Positions 8,489-17,504 of a stretch of 64,000 bases of DNA are shown piece after piece. Position 1 is the first letter of the stretch. Every line of letters begins with the position of its first letter. The DNA comes from Streptomyces seoulensis. GTDB taxonomy: Bacteria; Actinomycetota; Actinomycetes; Streptomycetales; Streptomycetaceae. Where the stretch lies: assembly GCA_013364255.1 (NCBI GenBank), contig CP054936.1, positions 7,768,353 through 7,832,352 of the forward strand. Reading direction: 5' to 3'. Under the pieces are notes generated by a model. The model was not told the DNA's origin, made no database searches, and saw only the letters and a program-made list of their open reading frames with translations. The position numbers and the translations under genes are program-made.

Positions 8489-9862
8489 ATGAGCAAGCCG
8501 CTCAAGCAGATCCACCTGGCCGCCCACTTCCCCGGCGTCAACAACACCACGGTGTGGAGCGACCCGGCCGCCGGCAGCCACATCGAGTTCGCCTCCTTCG
8601 CCCACTTCGCGCGCACCGCCGAACGCGCCAAGTTCGACTTCCTGTTCCTCGCCGAGGGCCTGCGCCTGCGCGAACAGGGCGGCCAGATATACGACCTGGA
8701 CGTGGTCGGCCGCCCCGACACCTTCACGGTCCTGGCCGCCCTGGCCGCCGTCACCGACCGCCTCGGTCTGACCGGCACCATCAACTCCACCTTCAACGAG
8801 CCCTACGAGGTGGCCCGCCAGTTCGCCAGCCTCGACCACCTCTCCGGCGGCCGCTCCGCCTGGAACGTCGTCACCTCCTGGGACGCCTTCACCGGCGAGA
8901 ACTTCCGGCGCGGCGGCTTCCTGCCGCAGGAGGAGCGCTACGCGCGCGCCAAGGAGTTCCTGGCCACCGCGCACGAACTCTTCGACTCCTGGCACGGCGA
9001 CGAGATCGTCGCCGACCCCGTCACCGGCACGTTCCTGCGCGACGCCAAGGCCGGCGCGTTCGTCCACCAGGGGCCCCAGTTCGACATCCACGGCCGGTTC
9101 GACGTCCCGCGCTCGCCGCAGGGCCGGCCGGTGATCTTCCAGGCCGGCGACTCCGAGGAGGGCCGCGAGTTCGCCGCGGCCGGCGCCGACGCCATCTTCA
9201 GCCGCTACGCCTCCTGGGACGACGGCCGCGCCTTCTACGACGACGTCAAGAAGCGCCTGGCCAAGTACGGCCGCGGAAAAGACCAGTTGCTCATCCTGCC
9301 CGCCGCGACCTTCGTCCTCGGCGACACCGACGCCGAGGCCGAGGAACTCGCGGGCCAGGTGCGCCGGCAGCAGGTAAGCGGCGCCACCGCGATCAAGCAC
9401 CTGGAGTTCGTCTGGAACCGGGACCTGTCCTCGTACGACCCGGAGGGCCCGCTGCCCGACGTCGACCCGGACACCGGCGAGGACCACATCGCGCGCGGCC
9501 GCGCCCAGGTCCGCATGTACCGGGACCGGCTGGCCACCGCCCGCGAGTGGCGCGAACTGGCCGCCGCCCACCACTGGTCCATCCGCGACCTGGTCATCCA
9601 CACCGGCAACCGGCAGACCTTCGTCGGCTCGCCCGCCACCGTCGCCAGGACCATCAACGAGTTCGTCCAGGGCGATGTCTCCGACGGGTTCATCCTCGTC
9701 CCGCACATCACCCCCGGCGGCCTCGACCCGTTCGCCGACAAGGTCGTCCCGCTCCTCCAGGAACAGGGCGTCTTCCGCACCGACTACGAGGGCACGACCC
9801 TGCGCGACCACCTCGGACTCGCCCACCCGGACGAGGCGGACCAGCGGCGGGTGGCGTCGTGA
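8489..9862 (+). CDS. NtaA/DmoA/SnaA-type FMN-dependent monooxygenase
   Basis: The 457-residue product has the hallmark start KQIHLAAHFPGVNNTTVWSD and the segments LDHLSGGRSAWNVVTSWD and RSPQGRPVIFQAGDSEEGREFA. These are typical of the nitrilotriacetate/dimethylsulfide monooxygenase family. Bacillus relatives in comparable transporter clusters act on S-substituted cysteines, so C-S bond cleavage is a reasonable inference. A GGAGAG box lies about 10 bases before the ATG. The stop overlaps the next start by four bases. Confidence 0.9.
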   Translation: MSKPLKQIHLAAHFPGVNNTTVWSDPAAGSHIEFASFAHFARTAERAKFDFLFLAEGLRLREQGGQIYDLDVVGRPDTFTVLAALAAVTDRLGLTGTINSTFNEPYEVARQFASLDHLSGGRSAWNVVTSWDAFTGENFRRGGFLPQEERYARAKEFLATAHELFDSWHGDEIVADPVTGTFLRDAKAGAFVHQGPQFDIHGRFDVPRSPQGRPVIFQAGDSEEGREFAAAGADAIFSRYASWDDGRAFYDDVKKRLAKYGRGKDQLLILPAATFVLGDTDAEAEELAGQVRRQQVSGATAIKHLEFVWNRDLSSYDPEGPLPDVDPDTGEDHIARGRAQVRMYRDRLATAREWRELAAAHHWSIRDLVIHTGNRQTFVGSPATVARTINEFVQGDVSDGFILVPHITPGGLDPFADKVVPLLQEQGVFRTDYEGTTLRDHLGLAHPDEADQRRVAS

Positions 9863-10968
9863 AGTTCCTCGCCATCACCCTGATCGTGCACCGCCCGGAC
9901 CCCGTCACGGGCGTCCTCAAGTCCACCCACGACCGTTTCCGGGAAGTCCTCGACAACGCGGTGCTCGCCGAGGAACTCGGCTTCGACGGCTTCGGCGTGG
10001 GGGAGCGGCACGAGCGGCCCTTCCTCTCCTCCTCGCCGACCGTGGTGCTCAGCCACATCGCCGCCCTCACCCGGCGCATCCGGCTGTTCACCGCCGTCAC
10101 CACCCTCAGCCTGCTGGACCCGGTCCGCGCCTACGAGGACTACGCGACCCTCGACCACCTCTCCGGCGGACGCCTCGACCTGATCATCGGCAAGGGCAAC
10201 GGCACCGCCCAGCGCGAGCTGTTCCACGTCACGCCCGAGGACCAGTGGGAGCGCAACGCCGAGAGCTACGAGGTGTTCCGGCGGCTGTGGCGGCAGGACA
10301 AGGTCACCGCCAAGACCCGCTTCCGGCCCGAACTGACCGACGCCGAGGTCTGGCCCCGCCCCCACCAGCAGCCCGTCCGGGTCTGGCACGGCAGCGCCAC
10401 CAGCAAGGAGAGCGTCGACCTCGCCGCCCGCTACGGCGACCCGCTGTTCTCCGCGAACGTCACCCATCCCATCGAGCCCTACGCCGAGCTGATCCGCCAC
10501 TACCGCGAGCGCTGGGAGCACTACGGCCACGACCCGGCCGCCGTCGCCGTCGGCGCGGGCTCGGCGGGCCTCTACGTCGCCCGCACCTCCCAGGAGGCCC
10601 TGAAGGACTACCGGCCCGTCTTCGAGAGCTCCCTGGCCTTCCAGCGCGCCAACGGCCTGCCCGTCGTCTTCGAGACCCTGGAGGACTTCGCGGAACGCAG
10701 CTCGGCGCTGATCGGCAGCCCGCAGCAGGTGATCGAGAAGGTGCACCGCTACCACGAGGAGTTCGGCCACACCGTGCAGCACGTGCAGGCGGACGCGAGC
10801 GGACTGACCGACGCCCGGCACCGGGACTCGCTGGAGCGGTTCCAGAGCGAGGTCGCGCCCGCCCTGCGCACCGCGATCCCCGACCCGCCGTTCGCCTGGG
10901 GCCCGGTGTTCGCCGGCCCCCAGGTCCCCGCGGGCGAGCCCGCGTCCCTGTCCGCCGCCGTCCGCTGA
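9859..10968 (+). CDS. LLM-class flavin-dependent monooxygenase 3
   Basis: The GTG at 9859 overlaps the preceding stop, indicating translational coupling. The 369-residue protein shows a luciferase-like barrel: FGVGERHERPFLSSSPTVVL, DYATLDHLSGGRLDLIIGKG and the C-terminal SPQQVIEKVHRYHEEFGH. It is a single-component-size enzyme distinct from its neighbours, so the four monooxygenases are not recent duplicates of one another. The substrate is presumably the same organosulfur compound or a breakdown product. Confidence 0.87.
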   Translation: MKFLAITLIVHRPDPVTGVLKSTHDRFREVLDNAVLAEELGFDGFGVGERHERPFLSSSPTVVLSHIAALTRRIRLFTAVTTLSLLDPVRAYEDYATLDHLSGGRLDLIIGKGNGTAQRELFHVTPEDQWERNAESYEVFRRLWRQDKVTAKTRFRPELTDAEVWPRPHQQPVRVWHGSATSKESVDLAARYGDPLFSANVTHPIEPYAELIRHYRERWEHYGHDPAAVAVGAGSAGLYVARTSQEALKDYRPVFESSLAFQRANGLPVVFETLEDFAERSSALIGSPQQVIEKVHRYHEEFGHTVQHVQADASGLTDARHRDSLERFQSEVAPALRTAIPDPPFAWGPVFAGPQVPAGEPASLSAAVR

Positions 10969-10979
10969 GGAGCCTCGCG

Positions 10980-12107
10980 ATGTCCTTCCGCACCCCTCTC
11001 GGCATCCTCGACCTGGTGCCGATACCGTCCGGCGCCACGGCCGGCGACGCCCTGCGCAACTCCATCGACCTCGCCCGGCAGGCCGAACGCCTCGGCTACG
11101 CCCGCCACTGGTTCGCCGAGCACCACCTCAACCCGGGCGTGGCCGGCACCTCGCCCGCGGTCCTGGTCGCGCTGACCGCCGCCGCCACCTCCACCATCCG
11201 GCTCGGCTCCGGCGCCGTACAGCTCGGCCACCGCACCGCGCTCTCCGCGGTCGAGGAGTTCGGCCTGATCGACGCGCTGCACCCGGGCCGCCTCGACCTG
11301 GGACTCGGCCGCTCGGGCGGCCGCCCGGCCGGGCGGCAGGAGGCCCCGGCGACCGCCACCCCGGTCGTCGACGGCCGCGCCCCCAACGGCCTGCTCATCC
11401 CGCCCCCGTTCTCCTTCGAACGCCTCCTCGCCTCACCCCGGATCGCCCTCCAGCGCGCACTGCTCCAGCTGCCGGGCGCCGAGTCCCCGGACTACGCCGG
11501 ACAGATCGACGACCTGCTCGCCCTGCTCGCGGGCGGCTACCGCTCCCCGGAGGGCGTCGAGGCGCACGCCGTCCCCGGCGAGGGCGCCGAGGTCGAGGTG
11601 TGGATCCTGGGCAGCAGCGGCGGGCAGAGCGCGCGGGTCGCGGGCCGCCGCGGCCTGCGCTTCGCCGCCAACTACCACGTCAGCCCGGCCGGCGTCCTGG
11701 AGGCGGTGGACGGCTACCGCGCGCACTTCCGGCCCTCCGACCACCTCGACAAGCCCTACGTCAGCGTCTCGGCCGACGTGGTCGTCGCCGAGGACGACGC
11801 GACGGCCCGGGAACTGGCCACCGGCTACGCGCTGTGGGTGCGCGGCATCCGCACCGCCGAGGGCGCCATCCCGTTCCCGACGCCCGAGGAGGCGCGCGCC
11901 CACCGGTGGAGCCAGGAGGACCGGGAGCTGGTCAAGGACCGCGTCGACACCCAGTTCGTGGGCTCCCCGGGCCGCGTCGCCGACCAGCTGGAGCAACTGC
12001 GCGACGCGACCGGCGCCGACGAACTCCTCATCACCACCATCACCCACGACCACGCCTCCCGGGTGCGGTCCTACGAACTCCTGGCCAAGGAGTGGCGGCA
12101 GCGGTGA
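10980..12107 (+). CDS. LLM-class oxidoreductase, MsnO8-like
   Basis: The 375-residue protein begins LGILDLVPIPSGATAGDAL and has ARHWFAEHHLNPGVAGTSPAV, the typical N-terminus of the MsnO8/YhbW-like luciferase subgroup. The C-terminus has VGSPGRVADQLEQL and the final helix. An unusual insertion of about 60 residues follows GRSGGRPAGRQ (about residues 120-180). It lies 11 bp after the previous gene and is the last gene of the operon; a strong bidirectional hairpin follows. Confidence 0.87.
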   Translation: MSFRTPLGILDLVPIPSGATAGDALRNSIDLARQAERLGYARHWFAEHHLNPGVAGTSPAVLVALTAAATSTIRLGSGAVQLGHRTALSAVEEFGLIDALHPGRLDLGLGRSGGRPAGRQEAPATATPVVDGRAPNGLLIPPPFSFERLLASPRIALQRALLQLPGAESPDYAGQIDDLLALLAGGYRSPEGVEAHAVPGEGAEVEVWILGSSGGQSARVAGRRGLRFAANYHVSPAGVLEAVDGYRAHFRPSDHLDKPYVSVSADVVVAEDDATARELATGYALWVRGIRTAEGAIPFPTPEEARAHRWSQEDRELVKDRVDTQFVGSPGRVADQLEQLRDATGADELLITTITHDHASRVRSYELLAKEWRQR

Positions 12108-12113
12108 CGGACC

Positions 12114-12152
12114 CCCGGGCGGGCCGCGATCCGGCGTTCGCGCCCGCCCGGG
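12114..12152. terminator. Bidirectional terminator between sulfur operon and CHAT gene
   Basis: An 11-bp perfect inverted repeat, CCCGGGCGGGC (12114-12124) and GCCCGCCCGGG (12142-12152), lies between convergent stops at 12107 and 12183. Confidence 0.7.
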
Positions 12153-12182
12153 CGCCGGGGCACGGGAGCGCCGGCGGACGGT

Positions 12183-14810
12183 TCAGGCCGCGCCGAAGGC
12201 CGTGAAGGCCCAGCCCGTCGCCCGGTGCGTCGCGTCGTCCGGCAGCGCGGCCCGGGCGTCGCGCAGCGCCTCGGCCAGCGACCGCCCCGCGGCGATCCCC
12301 CGGTGCAGGGCCAGCATCAGCGGCACCACCGCCGCGTCGTTGACCGGCGCGCTGCACGCCACCACCCCGGCCGTGCCCAGCGGCAGCAACGCCGTGACCA
12401 GACCGAGGAGTTCGTCCGCGCCCACCGACGCGAACCGGGCGGTGTCGCAGCAGGACAGGATGAGCCGGTACGGGCTGCGGGCCAGGCGCTCGAAGTCGTG
12501 CACGATCAGCGGACCGTCCGCCATGCCCAGCGACGAGAACAGCGGACTGTCCGCGCGGAAGACGCCGTGCGCCGCGATGTGCGCGAGCGCCGCCCCGTCC
12601 AGCTCCCGCAGCACCCGCGCGGCATGAGCGCGCTCTCCCTCCAGGACGACCGGGGCGCCGTACCGGCCGGCCAGCTCCGGCACCTCCGCGCCGCCGGTCG
12701 CCAGCCCCGGGCCGCGCACCAGCACCCGGCGCCCCGAGGGCGGCGGTTCGGTCTCCCGGGCCCGCAGCCAGCTGCTCGCCGACGGCGACACGCTCAGCAC
12801 CCGCTCCCGCAGCGACGGCAGCAGCGCCCACGGCACCCGGTGCAGCGACCCCGGCGGCACCACCACGACCGGCCCGTCGCCCAACTCCCGTACCGCGGGC
12901 CCGAGCAGCAGCTCCTCCAGCCGCCGGCCCGCCGCCTCCACCAGCGGCAGCCGGGCCGCCGCACCCGGATGCGCCAGCCGCCGCAGCCCCGCCTGCACGT
13001 GCTCGGCCTCCAGCACCGCGTCGGCCAGCCGCCCGGCCGCGAACCGCCGCACCCGCCCCCGCCCGCACACCAGCACCTGCACCCGCCCCTCCAGCACGGC
13101 GAGTTCGACCAGCCGGGATCCGCCGAGCCGGTCCAGCAGCCGGCCCGGCTCGAACCGGTCGCCGCCGCCCGGCGCGGCCCCGTCCAGCCGCAGCGTGCGC
13201 GAGCGGATCTCCCGCTCAAGACGCCGCTGTTCGCGCTCCAGCGCCACCACCGGCGGCCCGTCCCGGCGGGCGGCCTCCGCACGGGCGGCGATCTCCCGGA
13301 ACGCCGTCAGCGCGCTCAGCAGCGCGGGATCGGCCGGCGGCCGGGCGGGCGGCGCGGACAGCACCGTCGCCCGCCACCGCTCGCTCCACACCAGCAGCCG
13401 CCGCGGCCGGCCCGAGGCGGCCGCCGCCTCCTGCGCCAGCGCCGCCAGCTCGGCGCCCTGCGCGGCCGCCCGGGCCCGCAGCTCCGAGGCGCCCAGCGTC
13501 ATCCGGTGCTCGTCCAGCACGTCCAGACCGCGCCGGCACGCCTGAAGCACCCCCCGGCCCGAGCCCGCCGCCCGCGCCCGCAGCGCCTGCGCCGCCCAGC
13601 CCGTCGTGCGGGCCAGCGGCGGCCCGCCGTGCCGGCTGCGGGCGGCCTCGGCCAGATGCCGTTCCGCCTGCGCGGGCCGGCCCAGCGCGAGCGCGATCCG
13701 GCCCGCGAGCAACGCCGCCTCCGGCGCGGCCGGCGACCCGAACGCGGCCAGCTCCTCGGCGAGCGCGGCGGCCTGGGCGACCAGCCGCCCCGAACGGCGC
13801 CCGGCGGCCGCCCGCGCCTCGATCAGCACCAGCCGCGCGTGCGCCTCCCACCAGGCCCGCCGCTGCCCCGCGAACAGCCGCACCGCCACCGCCGCCCGCG
13901 CCGTCGCCGTGTGCGGGTCGTCCGCCAGCCTGGCCGCCCGCGCCGCCGCCAGCAGCAGTTCCGCCTTGCGGGTCGACTGACCGCCCAGCCGGTCGAGTTC
14001 GGCGATCGCCGCGTCCGCCTCGGCCAGCGCCTCCGGGGCAAGCCCGGCCGCCATCAGCACCTCGCAGCGCCGGATGTTCAGCATGAACGTCGGCGTGCCC
14101 AGCTTCGCGTACCGCTCCTCGGCCTCGTCGAGCAACCGCAGCGCCGCCGGGATGTCACCCTGCCGGAAGGCCGCGAGCCCCCGGCTCTCCACCGCGTCCG
14201 CCTTGTCGTGCTCCTGGTCGGTGGTCTCCCACAGCGCCTCGGCCGCCGTGAAGTCGGCGTCCGCCCGCTCCACCGCCCCCAGCGCCAGGTGCACGGTGGC
14301 CCGCAGCGTCAGCGCCCGCGCCGTCCAGATCACGTCGTCCGCCTGCCGCAGCACCGGCACCGCGCGCCGTACGTCCTCCAGCGCCTCGCGGTGCCGGCCC
14401 AGCACCCACCACACGTACGCCCGCCGGAACAGCACCCGCGCCCGGGTGTGCCCCGTGCCGCGCGCCACGCCCCGCTCGAACGCCGCGAGGCCGAGCCGGG
14501 TCCGCCCCGCGTGCACCAGCGCCACCCCGAGCGTGGCCAGCACGTCGGCCTCCCGCTCGGCCGAGTCCGCCCGCGCCGCGAGATCCCGGGCCCGCCGCAG
14601 ATGCCGCAGCGCCAGCCGCAGGTCGCCGAAGTCGCGCTGCCAGATGCCGATCACCTGGTGCGCCACGGAACCGTGCAGCGGCGACGGGCCGGCCGCCAGC
14701 AGATCCCGGGCCCGCTCCAGCGCCTCGCCCGGGGCGGCGAACACCATCGGCAGCAGATCGAGGGCCGGATCGCCGCTTCCCGCTGTCACCCCTCGGATGG
14801 TAGTGCTCAC
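12183..14810 (-). CDS. TPR-CHAT domain protein (caspase-like protease)
   Basis: The 875-residue product has N-terminal helical repeats of TPR type (about residues 30-400, for example LATLGVALVHAGRTRLGLAAFERG). A linker follows, then a C-terminal CHAT domain (about 570-875). The catalytic dyad is visible: His748 in HIAAHGVF and Cys788 in LILSCCDTA. CHAT proteins belong to the caspase-gingipain clan and usually cleave partner proteins in signalling or defence. No signal peptide is present, so it is cytoplasmic. The start is the GTG at 14810; the ribosome site is weak and an in-frame ATG exists at 14747. It is transcribed divergently from a subtilase-sigma-factor operon 89 bp away, which suggests a common control region and a joint function. 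Confidence 0.88.
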   Translation of the reverse strand: MSTTIRGVTAGSGDPALDLLPMVFAAPGEALERARDLLAAGPSPLHGSVAHQVIGIWQRDFGDLRLALRHLRRARDLAARADSAEREADVLATLGVALVHAGRTRLGLAAFERGVARGTGHTRARVLFRRAYVWWVLGRHREALEDVRRAVPVLRQADDVIWTARALTLRATVHLALGAVERADADFTAAEALWETTDQEHDKADAVESRGLAAFRQGDIPAALRLLDEAEERYAKLGTPTFMLNIRRCEVLMAAGLAPEALAEADAAIAELDRLGGQSTRKAELLLAAARAARLADDPHTATARAAVAVRLFAGQRRAWWEAHARLVLIEARAAAGRRSGRLVAQAAALAEELAAFGSPAAPEAALLAGRIALALGRPAQAERHLAEAARSRHGGPPLARTTGWAAQALRARAAGSGRGVLQACRRGLDVLDEHRMTLGASELRARAAAQGAELAALAQEAAAASGRPRRLLVWSERWRATVLSAPPARPPADPALLSALTAFREIAARAEAARRDGPPVVALEREQRRLEREIRSRTLRLDGAAPGGGDRFEPGRLLDRLGGSRLVELAVLEGRVQVLVCGRGRVRRFAAGRLADAVLEAEHVQAGLRRLAHPGAAARLPLVEAAGRRLEELLLGPAVRELGDGPVVVVPPGSLHRVPWALLPSLRERVLSVSPSASSWLRARETEPPPSGRRVLVRGPGLATGGAEVPELAGRYGAPVVLEGERAHAARVLRELDGAALAHIAAHGVFRADSPLFSSLGMADGPLIVHDFERLARSPYRLILSCCDTARFASVGADELLGLVTALLPLGTAGVVACSAPVNDAAVVPLMLALHRGIAAGRSLAEALRDARAALPDDATHRATGWAFTAFGAA

Positions 14811-14899
14811 TCCGGCACCGCCGCACCGGCCGACGCTGTATCAATCCGGCCGCCCGCGACTCTGACTGTCGACCGCCGCCCCACCGGGAGGACACTTCC

Positions 14900-16339
14900 A
14901 TGGCGCCCCAGCGATTCCACGAGCAGTACGACCAGATCCAGCGCTCGATGCCCGACGTCCCCCTGGCCATGGGCCCCGACGACGCCGCCGAGTTCCTCTA
15001 CGAGAAGGGCGTCGTCCTCGCCCGCGACGGCGAGGAGGCCCGCCTGGTCGAGGACGCCGTCCGCGGCCACTTCACCGAGACCGCCGGGCTGTCCGCCGAC
15101 CGGGTGCGCCGCGCGGGCCCGCGGGCCGACCGCACCGGCGTCACCCGCATCCAGGTCGGCGACCCCGGCGACGGAGGCCGCGACGGCGACCGGGCCGTCG
15201 CCCACGCGCTGCGCGCGCTTCGCCCGCACGAGGGACGGGCCGGCCGCCGCCTCATCAGCCGCAACCACGTCGTCTCGATCACCTCGGTCAACGCCTGCCC
15301 CGGCGACGAGCCGGTGCCCGCGCCGTTCGGCCCGGGCGTCAACCCGGCACCCGCCGACACCCCCTACGACGCCGCCGGCGCCGTGGGCGTCCTCGTCATC
15401 GACACCGGCCTCATGAACGACCACCGCTGTGTCCCGCTGCTCGCCCACACCCGCGGCGACGCCCAGCTCAAGGAGACCGACGAGCACGGCGTCCTGCAAC
15501 AGTACGTGGGACACGGCACGTTCATCGCCGGACTGGTCGCCGCCGTCGCCCCCAACACCGACATCACCGTCCGCGGCACCCTCAACGACGCCGGCGCCAT
15601 CCTGGAGTCCGACTTCGGCCACAAGCTCTTCGAGGCCGTCGACGCCGACGGCTGGCCCGACATCATCAGCCTCTCCGCCGGCACCTCCAACGGCCGCACC
15701 GACGGCCTCCTCGGCGTCGACGCCTTCATGCGCGAACTGCGCGCGCGGGGAACCCTGCTGGTCGCCGCCGCCGGCAACAACGCCAGCGCCACCCCGTTCT
15801 GGCCCGCCGCCTACGCCGGGCTGCCCGAGTACGCCGACACCGTGCTGTCGGTGGGCGCGCTGCGCGGCGACGGCGAACACGGCGCCTGCTTCAGCAACCA
15901 CGGCGCCTGGGTCACGGCGTACGCCCCCGGTGAACGGCTCACCGGCGTCCTCACCGGCTTCGAGGCCCCGGTGCCCTACGTCTACCAGCACTCCACCTTC
16001 GACACCTGCCGGTTCGGCTTCACCTACGCCTGCACCTGCCGGAGCCCGCGCCACACCGGCCTGTTGAGCGAGGGCCCGGGCAGCGGCTCCGCCAAGGCGG
16101 ACCAGGTGATGTTCGAGGGGTACGCGCAGTGGAGCGGGACCTCCTTCGCCACCCCGGTGGCCGCCGGCATGGTGGCCGCCCACATGACGGCCCACAAGGA
16201 ACGCGACGCCCGCGCGGCCCGGCGCGAACTCCTGCGGGTGAACGGGGAGTACGCCGAGGTACGCGGGGCGCACGTGCCCGCGCTGCGCCCGCCGACCTGG
16301 CGCCCGGTCGCCGTCACGGCTCCGGCGCCCCCGGTATGA
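14900..16339 (+). CDS. Cytoplasmic S8 family (subtilisin-like) serine peptidase
   Basis: The 479-residue protein carries the full subtilase triad: Asp168 in VLVIDTGL, His205 in YVGHGTFIAG and Ser415 in SGTSFATPVAAG. The oxyanion Asn293 is in AAAGNNAS. Unlike most Streptomyces subtilases it has no signal peptide or pro-region. Instead it has about 150 N-terminal residues with MAPQRFHEQYDQIQRSMPDV. A cysteine-bearing insert (CRFGFTYACTC, about 371-381) precedes the Ser motif. A GGGAGGA box precedes the ATG by 7 bases. Its stop overlaps a possible upstream start of the sigma gene. It probably acts inside the cell together with the CHAT protein and sigma factor. Confidence 0.9.
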   Translation: MAPQRFHEQYDQIQRSMPDVPLAMGPDDAAEFLYEKGVVLARDGEEARLVEDAVRGHFTETAGLSADRVRRAGPRADRTGVTRIQVGDPGDGGRDGDRAVAHALRALRPHEGRAGRRLISRNHVVSITSVNACPGDEPVPAPFGPGVNPAPADTPYDAAGAVGVLVIDTGLMNDHRCVPLLAHTRGDAQLKETDEHGVLQQYVGHGTFIAGLVAAVAPNTDITVRGTLNDAGAILESDFGHKLFEAVDADGWPDIISLSAGTSNGRTDGLLGVDAFMRELRARGTLLVAAAGNNASATPFWPAAYAGLPEYADTVLSVGALRGDGEHGACFSNHGAWVTAYAPGERLTGVLTGFEAPVPYVYQHSTFDTCRFGFTYACTCRSPRHTGLLSEGPGSGSAKADQVMFEGYAQWSGTSFATPVAAGMVAAHMTAHKERDARAARRELLRVNGEYAEVRGAHVPALRPPTWRPVAVTAPAPPV

Positions 16340-16440
16340 GCACCGCCGCACCGCCGCGTCCCGCCCCCACCGCCCGCACGGGGACCGGAGCCCTCCCTTC
16401 CACGGCGTACGATTGCCTGCCGTACACGAGGGGTGAGTCC

Positions 16441-17016
16441 GTGGACCGTGCAGATGTCGGCACGCTCGTCCGGTCCGCAGTCGACGGTGACGCGGCGGCC
16501 TGGAAAGCGCTGGTGGAAGGGCTGAGTCCGCTGGTCTGGTCGGTGGTGCGCGCGCACCGCCTCTCCGACGCCGACGGGCACGAGGTCTACCAGACCGTGT
16601 GGCTCCGCTTCGCCCAGCACCTCGGGCGGATCAGGGAACCCGACAAGGCGGGCGCCTGGCTGGCGAGCACCGCCCGCAACGAGTGCCTGAAGACGCTCCG
16701 GAGCCTGAGCCGGCTCACGGTGACCAGCGATCCGCACCTGCTCGACCGGGTCAGCGAGGAGAGCACTCCGGAGCAGTCGCTGCTGGAGTCCGAGGAGGCC
16801 GCCGAGCAGAGCGAGCGGGTGCGCAGACTGTGGCAGGAGTTCGAGGAACTCGGCGACCGATGCCGCCAGTTGCTACGGGTGCTGATCGCCTCGCCGCCGC
16901 CCAGCTACCAGGAGGTGTCGGCCGCGCTCGGCGTCGCCGTGGGCAGCATCGGACCACTGCGCCAGCGCTGTCTGCGACGGCTGCGCGCACGACTGGACGC
17001 ACAGGGGACACGGTGA
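16441..17016 (+). CDS. ECF-like sigma-70 family RNA polymerase sigma factor
   Basis: The 191-residue protein has a region 2 (LSPLVWSVVRAHRLSDADGH and HEVYQTVWLRFAQHL, through AWLASTARNECLKTLR) and a region 4 helix-turn-helix (PSYQEVSAALGVAVGSIG). I chose GTG 16441, which follows a GAGGGG box 7 bases upstream. An ATG at 16336 overlapping the peptidase stop would add 35 residues. It overlaps the next gene by four bases (GTGA). The operon with a protease suggests that proteolysis releases or modulates this sigma factor or its partner; that is inference. Confidence 0.88.
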   Translation: MDRADVGTLVRSAVDGDAAAWKALVEGLSPLVWSVVRAHRLSDADGHEVYQTVWLRFAQHLGRIREPDKAGAWLASTARNECLKTLRSLSRLTVTSDPHLLDRVSEESTPEQSLLESEEAAEQSERVRRLWQEFEELGDRCRQLLRVLIASPPPSYQEVSAALGVAVGSIGPLRQRCLRRLRARLDAQGTR

Positions 17017-17495
17017 GCGACGACATCGACCACGAGGGCGAACACGGCGGCGGGCCGGGGGAGTTCGACGACGCGGTGCTGGAGGAGGAGCTGCGGCGGG
17101 CCGCCGCGGTCCTCGACCCCGTCCCGGCCCATCTGCGCCAACTGGCCGTGCAGGCGTACGCGTTGCACGATCTCGACGCGCGGGTCGCGGAGCTGACCTT
17201 CGACTCCCTGCTCGACGCGCTCCCGGTCAGGGGCGCCCTGGACGTGCCGCGCATGCTCACCTTCCAGGCGGGCGAGCTGACCGTCGACGTGGAGGTCACC
17301 GGGGACGGTCTGCTCGGGCAGGTGCTGCCGCCGCAGCCGGCCGCGGTCGAGGTGCTGCACGGCCCCCGTCCGGGAGCCCGGCTCGTCGCCGACGACCTCG
17401 GCAGGTTCGCCGGCGACGCCCCGCCCACCGGACCGTTCGCGCTGCGGCTGCGCACCGGCGCGGAGGTGGTGGTCACCGAGTGGCTGCGGGCCTGA
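17013..17495 (+). CDS. Protein of unknown function, sigma-factor partner (160 aa)
   Basis: The GTG at 17013 overlaps the sigma stop. The acidic N-terminus (about 25 residues) leads to a helical segment, LRRAAAVLDPVPAHLRQLAVQAYALHDLDARVAEL. A beta-rich C-terminal half follows (LTFQAGELTVDVEVTGDGLLGQVLPPQ to VVVTEWLRA). No membrane segment or zinc motif is seen, so it is not a classical ZAS anti-sigma factor. Coupling to the sigma gene makes it a plausible soluble regulator or a target of the neighbouring proteases. I do not recognise the family. Confidence 0.8.
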   Translation: MSDDIDHEGEHGGGPGEFDDAVLEEELRRAAAVLDPVPAHLRQLAVQAYALHDLDARVAELTFDSLLDALPVRGALDVPRMLTFQAGELTVDVEVTGDGLLGQVLPPQPAAVEVLHGPRPGARLVADDLGRFAGDAPPTGPFALRLRTGAEVVVTEWLRA

Positions 17496-17504
17496 GCACG
17501 CCGC

